Of a stretch of 64,000 bases of DNA, positions 1-8,677 are shown in pieces. The stretch is from Sporosarcina ureilytica (lineage in GTDB: Bacteria > Bacillota > Bacilli > Bacillales_A > Planococcaceae). Location: NCBI RefSeq assembly GCF_001753205.1, contig NZ_CP017560.1, positions 1 to 64,000 of the forward strand, written 5' to 3'. Numbering within the stretch: the stretch's first letter is position 1; each line of letters starts with the position of its first letter. The notes below the pieces were generated by a model, which saw nothing but the letters and a program-made list of their open reading frames with translations, had not been told where the DNA came from and made no database searches. The translations under genes and the position numbers were made by a program.

Positions 1-234
1 TTCTCCTATCACATCTTTTAAGCTGTTAATCGCTATTGAAAAATGCTGATAATCGGTTATTTCTATCACTGCAAATATCGATACTTTGATCTTTATCTTT
101 TGCTCTAAAGAGTGATTAAAAGATGGTGTTTGTATCAGGTGTGTCGATACTTGCCAACATGGACGCCGATTATTTATGGCTAGTTGAAATGCTTCAAGAA
201 ATAAATTCGACATTGAAGCAATTAAAACGTTCAA
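1..234 (-). CDS. Partial unknown protein (N-terminal part; continues beyond window start)
   Basis: An open minus-strand frame runs from a TTG at 234-232 to the window edge. A ribosome binding site GGAGGG (plus-strand CCCTCC, 240-245) lies 5 nt upstream, which decides the start. The visible 78 residues begin MNVLIASMSNLFLEAF and have no recognisable motif. About 340 nt separate it from the next minus-strand gene. I do not recognise the family. It could also be a decayed gene whose rest lies outside the window. Confidence 0.5.
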   Translation of the reverse strand, partial: MNVLIASMSNLFLEAFQLAINNRRPCWQVSTHLIQTPSFNHSLEQKIKIKVSIFAVIEITDYQHFSIAINSLKDVIGE

Positions 235-449
235 ATTATCCCTCCTCGGAAATTGATTTTTTAACTAATTTAACTATATAGTCAACACCTTTATCCTTGT
301 TGAAGTGTTCGTATAAACAATTAAAGCGTTCTCTACTGTTCATAAAACAAAACTTAAAGTACGTTCATGAACTCATCAACGTAACTTTTTGTGAAACCTT
401 AAAAGCCTTCTTTGTAAACTGTCTTGAACATATGCATTCATTGCCATAT

Positions 450-485
450 AAAAAAGCTACCCAACCAATAAATGGCGGATAGCTT
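450..485 (-). terminator. Rho-independent terminator of the AhpD-like gene
   Basis: On the minus strand AAGCTA and TAGCTT (plus a CC/GG extension) form a stem directly followed by a run of six T. It lies about 90 nt downstream of the stop of the minus-strand gene at 575-1252. Confidence 0.55.
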
Positions 486-574
486 GAGATGGATTATTAT
501 TTTTTTTATTTGTTGTGATTAGCTTTTCTTTCTCCATTAAGTCTTCTGCTTTACATTCTCTCTTATTAATCCTA

Positions 575-1252
575 TTACGAATCATACGCATTCAACGCAT
601 TCACACTATGCGCCAAAGCCGAACCTGCTTTTAATGCAGTTGCGACAAAAATTGACTCTGCCAGTTCTTCTTTCGTAACGCCCGCCTTCTTTGCAGCCTT
701 TGTATGAATGTCGATACAATACGCGCATCCCGTTGTATGTGCAACCGCAACCGCGATTAGTTCTTTCTCTCTTACAGTTAAAATACTTCCTTTCAATGAC
801 TGCCCATCAAAATCAACAAATGCTTTAAATGCATCCCCATTGAGCGCTGAAAATTCTTTTAATCTATTAAAGTAAGATGCTTTATATAATTCCTCATCTT
901 CAATTTCATCGTATGCATTAAGCGCGTTCACACCGTGTGCTAGTGCAGATCCTGCTTTTAATGCAGTTGCCACTAGGATTGCTTCAGATAATTCTTCTTT
1001 TGTTACGCCTTCTGCTTTTCCTGCATTCACATGGACATCAATGCAGTACGGGCAGCCCGTTGTATGTGCTACAGCAATCGCGATTAATTCTTTCAGCTTT
1101 ACCGATAATTTCCCTTCAGCTAAAGCAGCCTTGTCAAACTGTACAAATGCTTTAAAAGCATCTGGCGCCAATGCACTTAATTCTCCAAGACGGTTAAAAT
1201 ATGATTTTTGATACAATGCCTCTTTACTCGCTACTAATACATCTTTACTCAT
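575..1252 (-). CDS. Tandem-duplicated carboxymuconolactone decarboxylase/AhpD-like protein
   Basis: The 225-residue protein consists of two closely similar halves (about 1-115 and 116-225). Each carries the AhpD-type signature TTGCxYCIDxH: C67/C70/H74 in the first half, C176/C179/H183 in the second, preceded by KELIA(I/V)AVAH. AhpD-like proteins use this CxxC pair in peroxide or thiol-disulfide chemistry. Usual single-domain members are about 110-150 residues, so this is an internal duplication. The start ATG has an AGGGGA Shine-Dalgarno upstream. It is transcribed alone, with a terminator downstream. The family assignment is secure; the specific substrate is unknown. Confidence 0.85.
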   Translation of the reverse strand: MSKDVLVASKEALYQKSYFNRLGELSALAPDAFKAFVQFDKAALAEGKLSVKLKELIAIAVAHTTGCPYCIDVHVNAGKAEGVTKEELSEAILVATALKAGSALAHGVNALNAYDEIEDEELYKASYFNRLKEFSALNGDAFKAFVDFDGQSLKGSILTVREKELIAVAVAHTTGCAYCIDIHTKAAKKAGVTKEELAESIFVATALKAGSALAHSVNALNAYDS

Positions 1253-1381
1253 GATAATTTCCCCTAATAGTTTTTAATTTGTTTGTTATATAATAGAATT
1301 ACATTATTACTTAATTTTCACTAACTATTGGAATGCTGATTTTAAATATGTCTACTACTCAACAATTTTAAAGTGTTAATT

Positions 1382-1541
1382 TTGTTGATTGTAGTGGAAG
1401 GCGGCGACTCCTGTGGGATTAGCGAAAGCCGTCACGAAGAACGGCTTTTGCGACCGAAAAGCGAAGCGTTTGGGAGCAGGAATGCATAACAGGATCACCG
1501 CCCGCCCACGGAAAGCGTCCGGCTGGAACGGAAATCAACTT
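1382..1541 (+). repeat. Dispersed GC-rich intergenic repeat, copy A
   Basis: The element begins with GTTGATT, runs through GTGGAAGGCGGCGACTCCTG and ends in GGAACGGAAATCAAC, so its ends are a 7-bp inverted repeat (GTTGATT/AATCAAC). Related copies lie at 15871-16006, 16820-16946 and 47667-47855. The centre differs between copies and contains its own hairpins. It fills most of the gap between the AhpD-like gene and the acs pseudogene and is distinctly more GC-rich than its surroundings. Confidence 0.8.
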
Positions 1542-1569
1542 TGTCTCGGTATCATCATTCAACCACTAT

Positions 1570-3269
1570 TCAAACACCAACTTTTTCAAGTTCCCTCGCC
1601 TTTAATTCACGTCGAAGGATTTTCCCGCTAATCGGTGTTTTAGGCAGCTCATCCAAAAATTCAATTTCTCTTGGCGCGGCATGTGCTGCAAGCCCTCTTC
1701 GAACAAATTGACGAAGCTCTTGCAGTAATACATCATTTGCTTCATAACCATTCCTCAGGACAATAAACGCCTTTACAATCTCGCCTCTTACCGCATCCGG
1801 TTTACCAATAACGCCGACTTCTGCGACAGCTGGATGCTCAATGAGTTTACTTTCCACTTCAAATGGACCGATTCGTTCACCTGAAGAGTTAATCATATCG
1901 TCACTTCTTCCTTGGAAGAAAATGTAACCATTTTCGTCAATCGTCGCCAAATCTCCCGACACATACCATCCTTCAAAAGGAAAATACGTCGAATATTTAG
2001 CAGGGTCTTTCCATACTTCACGCATAATGCCAGGCCAATTTGCTTTCAGCGCTAAATGCCCTACTTCACCAGATGGCAGTTCTTGGCCATCATCGTCTAA
2101 AATTGCCGCTTCGATGCCTGGGAATGGTTTTCCCATTGATCCTGGAATAATTTTCTCTGACGGCAAGTTGACAATCAGCTGTGCGCCGTCTCTGTCATCC
2201 ACCAAGTATCATGAATGCGATTGGATAATGCTTTAATTCCCCAACGAATTACTTCAGGATTTAACGGTTCACCGACACTTAAAATATGGCGAATTTTAGA
2301 TAAATCATAGTCGCTAACTTTTCGTCGCCTTCCGCCATCAACATTCTAAATGCAGTCGGCGCGCTATACCAAACTGTGACGCCTGATTTTTCCAATACGG
2401 AATACCATTCGTCAGCATTGAATCGTCCCCGTGAATAACAGTTGTCGCCCGGTTCAGAAGTGGCGCGAAACACCATAAACCGTTCCTGTCACCCATCCAG
2501 GGTGAGCCGTGCACCAATAGATATCATCCTCTTTTAAATCCAACACCCATCTGCCCGTAATGTATTGCTGAATCATTGCCCGATGCGCGTGGATAATGCC
2601 TTTCGGACGACCTGTTGAACCGCTTGTATAATGAACATTCAACCCATCTTCTAGATCCACCCACTCGATAATGTCTTCTTCGGCTTCAATCGCTCGGGCT
2701 TCTGCGTACAATGAAATCTCATCACCCTTGCATTGTTCAGGCTCCGCTGTAATCCAAACTGTTTGTAATGAAGGCAATTCCGCACGCGGTACACGCTTAA
2801 TTAATTCCGGCGAGGCAATTAAATAAGTTCCTTCGCAATCACCAATCCGCTCTTTCACCGCATCTTCCATAAACGCTTCAAATAGAGGACCGACAACAGC
2901 ACCAAGTTTAATGGCAGCTAGCATGGCGATATGGCAATCAGGGTGTTTCGATAAAAAGATGAAGACGAAATCTCCTTTTTTCACTCCGCGCTTTTTCAAA
3001 ACAGTCGCCCACAGATCCGATTTCTCTTTCAACTCACGGTACGTTAATGTATATTCTTCCTCTTCCCCGAAGTAATGGAGCGCAATTTTGTCTCCAAAAC
3101 CATCCGCAACATGGCGATCCACACATTCATAAGCCATATTTATTTTTCCCGTTTCAGACCAGCTAAAATTTGATTCAATTGCTTTCCACGAGAAATCTTC
3201 TCGTACAGGCAGTTCCGCCGTTATATTATAATTTCCTTCATATGGATAAATGACCTCTTCGATTGCCAT
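1570..3269 (-). pseudogene. acsA: Acetyl-CoA synthetase-like (AMP-forming acyl-CoA ligase), frameshifted
   Basis: The three fragments together give an almost full-length AMP-forming acetyl-CoA synthetase of about 565 residues. The N-terminal part has the P-loop-like motif TSGSTGRPKG; the C-terminal part has WYxxGD, GRxDDMINxxGxRIGPFEVE and the acetylatable-lysine region PKTxSGKILRR (here PKTPISGKILRR). The reading frame is broken at about 2468, 2428, 2315 and 2187. Each break is explained by loss of one base, for example TWWMTETGAQ is restored by one extra G near 2187. It starts 2 nt after the ABC ATPase and shares its operon under the SAM riboswitch. Either true decay or sequencing error is possible; the local clustering of breaks favours decay. 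Substrate could be another short acid. Confidence 0.85.
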
Positions 3270-3271
3270 GT

Positions 3272-3988
3272 TTAGTCGACCTCCTTATCGATATGTAAAA
3301 CGTCCAAAATTTCCGCCTTTTTTGATGCCAAAAATGAATCTCCTCTATCTCTCGGCTTTGTAGTCTCGATAGACATTTGTGCTTGTAAGGTTCCCGGCTG
3401 TCCGCCGAGGATGAAAATCCGATCACATAAGTAAAGTGCTTCATCAATATCATGCGTGACTATAATCATCGTTGTTGAACGTTTCTTTTGAATTTTTAAC
3501 AATAAATCTTGCAGCTGCATTTTGGTGAAAGCGTCCAGTGCACTAAATGGTTCATCAAGAAGTAAGACATCCGGCTGACCTATGAGTGCACGCGCAATTG
3601 CAGTCCGCTGTGCCATCCCGCCTGACAAGTCTTTTGGATAATGATCTCCAAAATCAGATAAGCCGACAAGATTCAAATACTCTTGAACATCTACTTTCTT
3701 CGCGTCCTTCGCGCCGAATAGAATATTTTCTTTGACTGTGAGCCACGGCATTAATCTTGGTTCTTGAAAAATCATTCCGATTGGCTGCTCGCCTATCCCT
3801 GCTAGTTCGATATCCCCTTCAAAATCCTGATCCAATCCCGATAAAACGCGCAATAGCGTACTTTTCCCACACCCGCTCGTTCCTAAAATCCCAACCGTTT
3901 CGCCTTCCTGAATGGAAAATGATATGTTTTTAAACCCTGCAAGTCCGTCATTGAATGTTCTTGATGCCTGTTTTACTTTTAACATCAT
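3272..3988 (-). CDS. NitT/TauT-family ABC transporter ATP-binding protein
   Basis: A 238-residue cytoplasmic ATPase that powers import by the adjacent permease. Motifs in order: Walker A GTSGCGKST (about 36-44), Q-loop FQEPRLMPW, ABC signature LSGGMAQR, Walker B VLLLDEPFSALD, and H-loop VTHDIDEAL. The combination MPWLTV plus LSGGMAQR is typical of the sulfonate/taurine/nitrate (SsuB/TauB/NrtD) group. It lies between the frameshifted permease (10 nt upstream) and the frameshifted acyl-CoA ligase (2 nt downstream), in an operon headed by a SAM-I riboswitch. It is the only intact gene of the operon, so the transporter is probably not functional. Sulfonate or a sulfur compound is an inference from family and riboswitch. 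Confidence 0.85.
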   Translation of the reverse strand: MMLKVKQASRTFNDGLAGFKNISFSIQEGETVGILGTSGCGKSTLLRVLSGLDQDFEGDIELAGIGEQPIGMIFQEPRLMPWLTVKENILFGAKDAKKVDVQEYLNLVGLSDFGDHYPKDLSGGMAQRTAIARALIGQPDVLLLDEPFSALDAFTKMQLQDLLLKIQKKRSTTMIIVTHDIDEALYLCDRIFILGGQPGTLQAQMSIETTKPRDRGDSFLASKKAEILDVLHIDKEVD

Positions 3989-3998
3989 AGTTCCTCCT

Positions 3999-4832
3999 TC
4001 ACAGTTGGTTTTGTAGATTGTCTTGCCACTTTAAAGCGCGTGCCTCTAATGTTTTCAGTAAGTAATCAGTCGTTTTTCCGATGATTGCAAATAAAATAAT
4101 GCTGGCAATAATAAGTTCAGGTGAATACGTATTTTGACCAAGAACAAGTAAATAGCCAAGCCCTTGACTCGCCCCCATTAATTCAGCAGCGACAACGAAC
4201 ATCCATCCTAATCCGAGCTGCGTAAACCGACTAGAAATGATGGAAGCGAAGCTGGAAAAATAATACGGCGAACCGTTTGTAACGGTGTAAAATGATAAAT
4301 CTTCCCAACTTCGATTAACTTACGGTCAACCCCTTGAATGCCTGAAACGATATTTAAATAAATTGGGAAAAACACACCAACAGCAATCAACATTACTTTC
4401 GAAGCTTCTCCAATTCCCATCCACAAAAATGAACAATGGGACCCAAGCCAAAGATGGAATCGAACGAAATGCTTGAATTAACGGGTCCATCAGCTGTTCA
4501 AACCATTTAAAGTAGCCGACAACAGACCCAATACTACCGCGGCTACTGTTCCTGCTAGAAATCCAATCAATACGCGAAAGAATGTAATGCCTACATGCCC
4601 AAAGCGTTCCCTCTTTCGCTAATTCAATAATCTTTTGTAAAATCGTTGTCGGAGCGGGAAAGACATAAGCGTCGAGTAAATTGAAACGGACGGCTGCTTC
4701 CCATACGACTAAAAGAACAATCGGAATAATGAAGCCAAGCGCGAAACCCCTCACCTTTTTTAATTCAGCACCGACTTTAACCGATTTCTCTTTCGCTTCA
4801 AGCAATTCATTTTCATCTATTTTGACCGTCAT
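3999..4832 (-). pseudogene. NitT/TauT-family ABC transporter permease, multiply frameshifted
   Basis: The fragments assemble into a SsuC-type permease of about 275 residues: an N-terminal segment MTVKIDENELLE, a first membrane span, the EAA-like region RSIPSLAWVPLFI followed by GIGEASKVMLIAVGVFFPI, and a C-terminal part beginning GLGWMFVVAAELMGA. Start ATG is at 4832 with a GGGGGA ribosome binding site. Frame is lost near 4594 (after TLWA/C), 4508 (LLSGYFKW restored by one G), 4427 (one extra T in a T run) and 4225, where a 7-bp deletion between direct repeats best explains the break. Four lesions make function very unlikely unless they are assembly errors. Confidence 0.85.
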
Positions 4833-4848
4833 GTCTTTTCCCCCTATT

Positions 4849-5836
4849 TCATTTGATTGCCTTTTTTGAATACCGTTCAATAATTAATTCACTAACAATT
4901 TTTTCAACATCAATATTTTCTTTAATGACATTTTCAGCCTGCAATACTTCACCAGCTGCGTTCAGTGCTTCAATTTGCTTCGCGCCTGGGATCGGGTCCG
5001 AAAAGTCGTTTCGCTCTAAACTCTTTTGCGCAACTTCGAGTGCCATATCCGCCTCTTTCGCCAGGATTTCAGCCGCATCCTCTGGATTTTCTACAACCCA
5101 CTTTCTTGCCTTTTCATATACTTCAATTACTTTTTCTACAACCTCTGGATGTTGTTCTGCAAATTCTGATCGTACATTCAACGTTCCATATGTGTTTTTA
5201 TCATGGTCGCGTAAAAATAATGCTGCGCCGGAATCAATTTCAACTTTTGCCATATGCGGATCCAACCCGGCCCACGCATCGACTTGATTCGTTAAAAGTG
5301 CATTCGCTCCGTCAGAGTGCTGTAAATTCACAATTTCCAAGTCCTTGGATGACAACCCTACTTCTTCTAATGAACGGAGCAGGAAAATATATGGGTCGGT
5401 GCCTAATGTTGCGGCTACTTTCTTTCCTTTTAAATCTTCTACTGATGCGATGTTTGAATCGCCCGTTGTCACAAGCGCTGTCCATTCAGGTTTTGAAAAA
5501 ATATAAACAGACTCAATGGGAGAACCATTTGACTTCGCAATTAATGCTGCTGCGCCTGCCGTGGAGCCAAAGTCAACACTTTTGGATTTAGAAACTCCAG
5601 CGCCTTATTACTCCCTTGACTTAGCACCCACTCCACTTCAAATGCCTTCTTCTTCAAATATTTCTTCTGCCCAGCCAAACTCTTTAAGCGCAAGGCTTGT
5701 TGGCGAGTAATACGCATAATCCAAAAACTTTTTTCGGTTTATTATTTTCCTCTCCCCCGGCAGATGAACAGGCTGCGAAGATGAACGTTACGCTAACAAT
5801 AACTGTTAAAAATTTAATCCATTTTCTCATTTTCAT
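4849..5836 (-). pseudogene. NitT/TauT-family ABC substrate-binding lipoprotein, frameshifted
   Basis: Translation from ATG 5836 (or 5830; GGAGG lies just upstream) gives a lipoprotein signal, positive MRKW, a hydrophobic core, and lipobox FAAC followed by SSAGGEE. Frame then breaks near 5727 (one T lost in a T run before LDYAYYSP), near 5641 (one extra T in GGCATTTGAA) and near 5587 (one T lost before SKSVDFGSTAG). The remaining 207 codons down to 4849 are intact and match NMT1/SsuA-like binding proteins (VDFGSTAGAAA, LGTDPYIFL, NQVDAWAGLDP). It is the first gene after the SAM riboswitch and would have delivered ligand to the permease. The lesions indicate a dead gene, or local sequence errors. 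Confidence 0.85.
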
Positions 5837-5923
5837 TTCCTCCTACTTTTAATTTATTGTTATCCAATTCGTATACTCGGATTTATCGTGATTTAAATCC
5901 ATTTTTTTCTTGATTAAATAAAG

Positions 5924-6075
5924 AAAGGCCCTCTTCATAAGAAGAGGGCCGAAAAATTCCTCCTCTTATTTTCCAGGTTTCGTAAACCTGTAGGATGTAG
6001 CACCTTTTCAGATAGATATCTGCTGGTTGCCGGGCTTCATAGGGCCTATTCCCTCCGCCGCTCTTAATAAGAGAT
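5924..6075 (-). promoter_or_regulatory. SAM-I (S-box) riboswitch with terminator
   Basis: Read on the minus strand, the aptamer starts with CTCTTATTAAGAGCGGCGG, continues with AGGGA...GGCCC.ATGAAGCCCGGCAACC and GGTGCTAC.TCC, and closes P1 with AATAAGAG. It is followed by the terminator hairpin GGCCCTCTTC/GAAGAGGGCC and a T-rich tract (5951-5914). This is the canonical S-box layout: binding of S-adenosylmethionine favours termination. It controls the ABC transporter/acyl-CoA ligase operon that starts at 5836, marking that operon as methionine/sulfur-related. Confidence 0.95.
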
Positions 6076-6305
6076 ATATGTAGTTGTAAAAACTCATTTG
6101 TAAATTTAATTGATTGAAAATTAGTATAGACTGAAAAGAATAAATTGTCAACGATATATTTCAACTTTAGTAGATTAGTCACAGAAATAATACTATATTT
6201 GCTGATTTCCCTCTAATTTTGGGCAAACTCAAGATCAAAACTAAGGTATACTAAATTAAAATAACCGCCGAGCATCATCATATTTAATGTCCAGCGGTGA
6301 TACGA

Positions 6306-6506
6306 TTATGATTTCCTATTCTTATTTTGACCAAATGCGGACTGTACGCGCCCTTCTTCAGTTTTCGCTTCATTCTTTCGAAACACTTCCGTTGCATTCG
6401 ATTCGGCTGGGTCGGAAAGCGGCAATTCGCCAGTGTCTACAGTATATTTGTCCACGTTTGGTTCATAATCAGCTTTGTTTGGATAATTTTTATGTCCCAT
6501 TGACAT
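6306..6506 (-). CDS. Small hydrophilic protein of unknown function (66 aa)
   Basis: The 66-residue protein starts at ATG 6506 with a strong AAGGAG ribosome binding site 8-9 nt upstream, which argues that it is a real gene. It is charged and hydrophilic (MSMGHKNYPNKADYEPN...), with no cysteine and no membrane segment. A weak hairpin (6264-6299, ACCGCTGG/CTCGGCGGT) followed by a T-rich stretch lies just downstream on the same strand and may terminate it. It is not part of a visible operon. I cannot name the family. Composition resembles small, possibly spore- or stress-related proteins of Bacillales, but that is only an impression. Confidence 0.6.
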   Translation of the reverse strand: MSMGHKNYPNKADYEPNVDKYTVDTGELPLSDPAESNATEVFRKNEAKTEEGRVQSAFGQNKNRKS

Positions 6507-6750
6507 TTCTCATCACTCCTTTTACAAAGATAATGGAAACTTTTCTTCTACTGGTGCGGCTTAACAATAACTAAGACGGTAAGTTTATAAAAAATGTTGA
6601 TTTTACATTCCCGTCATCAGCATTCTTCTCCTCTTGTTTATCGAACAAATACTAGAGGACAAAAACAACCGCTCCTATGTGCTACAGTTTAGCCGTTTTT
6701 ATGCAAAGCTAACCTGAGCAAAATTGACCAATTGCTGTCTTCATTTTATA

Positions 6751-6834
6751 ACGCTTTATGAAAAGTTCGCTACGCTCGAGAAACTTTGCAACGCTTTCCA
6801 GAAAGTTCACAACGCTACGAGATAACTTTGCAAC
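6751..6834 (+). repeat. Alternating 20-bp repeat array, left part
   Basis: About four alternating half-units are visible: AAAGTTCGC(A/T)ACGCTACGAG-type and GAAACTTTGCAACGCTTTCC-type, together a period near 40 bp. The array is interrupted by the first insertion sequence exactly after ACTTTGCAAC at 6834 and resumes at 8129 and again at 9549. No coding frame. Function unknown. Confidence 0.75.
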
Positions 6835-6919
6835 TGGGCTAACCCAAATTCTTGGGACAATATAAAACAACATCAAAGTGTTACACTAGTAAAAAGCGAT
6901 AACGTCGGGGGTTTTTATA

Positions 6920-7240
6920 TTGAAAAGAAACAGATATTCAAGTGAAGTTAAATGGGCTGTTGTGAAAGATAAATTAAGTGGTAACTTTACAGATAAAGAG
7001 ATTTTAGAGAGGCATGGAATCAAAAATAGAGCGCAAATTGCAAGCTGGATGAAGTGGTATAAAAACAATGAAACTTATCGCTTTGATCAACCAATCGGCC
7101 AACAGTATGCCTATGGTTTTCGTTATGATTTCAAGAATGGACAAGAGAGACAAGATCATCAGCTATCTCAATTGAAAATGGAGAATGAAGTGCTAAAAAA
7201 GTATTTAGAGATAAAAAGGGGGTTGGAAAAGAAGAGGTAA
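6920..7240 (+). CDS. IS3-family transposase OrfA, copy 1
   Basis: 106 residues. The N-terminal helix-turn-helix (YSSEVKWAVVKDKLSG...EILERHGIKNRAQIASWMKWY) binds the element ends; a C-terminal coiled-coil-like segment (QLSQLKMENEVLKKYLEI) is the usual leucine-zipper dimerisation region. The stop codon overlaps the upstream extension of orfB, which lies in the -1 frame; the run AAAAAGGGGG near the end is a plausible slippery site for making an OrfAB fusion. The start codon is the TTG at 6920, preceded by a GGGGG-rich stretch. Confidence 0.9.
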   Translation: MKRNRYSSEVKWAVVKDKLSGNFTDKEILERHGIKNRAQIASWMKWYKNNETYRFDQPIGQQYAYGFRYDFKNGQERQDHQLSQLKMENEVLKKYLEIKRGLEKKR

Positions 7241-7257
7241 TTAGAACTGTAGAGGAA

Positions 7258-8085
7258 ATGAAAGGAAAATACACAATTACCTCTATCTTATCGGCATTAC
7301 AAGTTCCCCGTTCAAACTATTATAGATGGCTTGGCGAAGAGCGTGAGAAATCACTTTCAACCAAAGAAGAGGCAATCATTGAACTGTGCAAGAAAACTAA
7401 GTATCGCTATGGACACAGAAAAATTAAAGCTCTGTTAAAGAAAGAATATGGGATTAGATTAAATCGTAATACGGTTCAATCAATCATGCAAAAGCATAAT
7501 GTACAATGTCGTGTTAAGCCTAAAAGAAAATGGAAGTCACAAGGTGAAACAGTCGTAATCAGACCTAATCTGCTTAATCGTCATTTTACTGCAAGTGCAC
7601 CAAATGAGAAGTGGGTAACTGATATTACCTATATTCAATATGGTAGTAAAACAAAATATCTCTCCACTATTATGGATTTATATAATAATGAAATTGTAGC
7701 CTACAAATTGTACGATCATCAACAGACATCCCTTGTCATCGATACCCTTAAGGGGGCATTAGAAGCCCGCAACAACCCTGAAGGAGTTATCATTCATTGC
7801 GATCAAGGTACCGTGTACACATCATACGCATTCCAAGATTATGTAACGGCAAATCATCTGGTATGCAGTATGTCACGGAGAGGGAATTGTTGGGATAACG
7901 CAGTTATAGAATCGTTCCACTCAAGCTTGAAATCTGAAGAGTTTCAGTATGTTAAATTCAATTCACTTAGTAATGCAGAAGTCACTAAACGCGTCACTGA
8001 CTATTTAAATTATTATAATGAAGAACGTATTCAGGAAAAACTAGGCTACCTTTCACCAAGAGAATATTTTGTAGAAGCAGCCTAG
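7258..8085 (+). CDS. IS3-family transposase OrfB (DDE catalytic subunit), copy 1
   Basis: 275 residues with an N-terminal HTH_21-like region (YRYGHRKIKALLKKEYGI) and an rve/DDE catalytic core. The acidic triad is visible: first Asp in KWVTDITYI, second in IIHCDQGTVYTS (the usual HSDQGxQY appears as HCDQGTVY), Glu in NAVIESFHSSLK after SRRGNCWDN. An open frame reaches upstream of the ATG into orfA (GKEEVIRTVEE), so the active protein is probably the frameshifted OrfAB fusion. Full length and apparently functional. Confidence 0.93.
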   Translation: MKGKYTITSILSALQVPRSNYYRWLGEEREKSLSTKEEAIIELCKKTKYRYGHRKIKALLKKEYGIRLNRNTVQSIMQKHNVQCRVKPKRKWKSQGETVVIRPNLLNRHFTASAPNEKWVTDITYIQYGSKTKYLSTIMDLYNNEIVAYKLYDHQQTSLVIDTLKGALEARNNPEGVIIHCDQGTVYTSYAFQDYVTANHLVCSMSRRGNCWDNAVIESFHSSLKSEEFQYVKFNSLSNAEVTKRVTDYLNYYNEERIQEKLGYLSPREYFVEAA

Positions 8086-8128
8086 CGACTGTTGTTTTAT
8101 ACGTGTCTCAAATCGATATGTCAGTCTA

Positions 8129-8254
8129 AACGTTTCCCTAAAAGTTCGCAACACTACAAGAAAACTTTGCAACCTTTTCATAAAAGTTCGCATCGCCCAA
8201 GAAACTTTGCAACGCTTTCCCAAAAGTTCGCAACACTACGAGGAAACTTTGCAA
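8129..8254 (+). repeat. Alternating 20-bp repeat array, middle part between the IS copies
   Basis: About six half-units of the AAAGTTCGCAACRCTACRAG / GAAACTTTGCAACGCTTTCC type, with variants such as TTCGCATCGCCCAAG. The segment starts with AAC (target duplication of copy 1) and ends in ACTTTGCAA (target duplication CAA of copy 2). Confidence 0.75.
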
Positions 8255-8339
8255 TGGGCTAACCCAAATTCTTGGGACAATATAAAACAACATCAAAGTG
8301 TTACACTAGTAAAAAGCGATAACGTCGGGGGTTTTTATA

Positions 8340-8660
8340 TTGAAAAGAAACAGATATTCAAGTGAAGTTAAATGGGCTGTTGTGAAAGATAAATTAAGTG
8401 GTAACTTTACAGATAAAGAGATTTTAGAGAGGCATGGAATCAAAAATAGAGCGCAAATTGCAAGCTGGATGAAGTGGTATAAAAACAATGAAACTTATCG
8501 CTTTGATCAACCAATCGGCCAACAGTATGCCTATGGTTTTCGTTATGATTTCAAGAATGGACAAGAGAGACAAGATCATCAGCTATCTCAATTGAAAATG
8601 GAGAATGAAGTGCTAAAAAAGTATTTAGAGATAAAAAGGGGGTTGGAAAAGAAGAGGTAA
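8340..8660 (+). CDS. IS3-family transposase OrfA, copy 2
   Basis: Identical to the OrfA at 6920-7240: N-terminal helix-turn-helix, C-terminal coiled coil, and the AAAAAGGGGG run before the stop as probable -1 frameshift site into orfB. Confidence 0.9.
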   Translation: MKRNRYSSEVKWAVVKDKLSGNFTDKEILERHGIKNRAQIASWMKWYKNNETYRFDQPIGQQYAYGFRYDFKNGQERQDHQLSQLKMENEVLKKYLEIKRGLEKKR

Positions 8661-8677
8661 TTAGAACTGTAGAGGAA

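Larger units (their letters stand above)
6835..8128 (+). mobile_element. IS3-family (IS150-like) insertion sequence, copy 1
   Basis: The 1294-bp element has imperfect inverted ends: left TGGGCTAACCCAAATTCTTG, right end reading inward TAGACTGACATATCG, both leading into TATAAAACAACA. It is flanked by the 3-bp direct repeat AAC (6832-6834 and 8129-8131), the target duplication size expected for IS3-family elements. It encodes orfA and orfB. Its sequence is identical over its whole length to copy 2 (constant offset of 1420 bp). Intact frames and identity indicate recent activity. Confidence 0.93.

Noticed and set aside
297..482. 61-codon plus-strand frame
   Set aside because: No ribosome binding site, no protein-like pattern, and it runs through the terminator hairpin of the minus-strand AhpD-like gene.
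4853..5710. Long plus-strand frames (144 and 208 codons) across the binding-protein gene
   Set aside because: Antisense shadows of the frameshifted lipoprotein gene, whose minus-strand family motifs, lipobox and ribosome binding site are clear.
6886..7068. Reverse-strand frame of 60 codons inside each IS copy (also 8306-8488)
   Set aside because: It lies antisense to orfA, has no ribosome binding site and repeats only because the IS is repeated.
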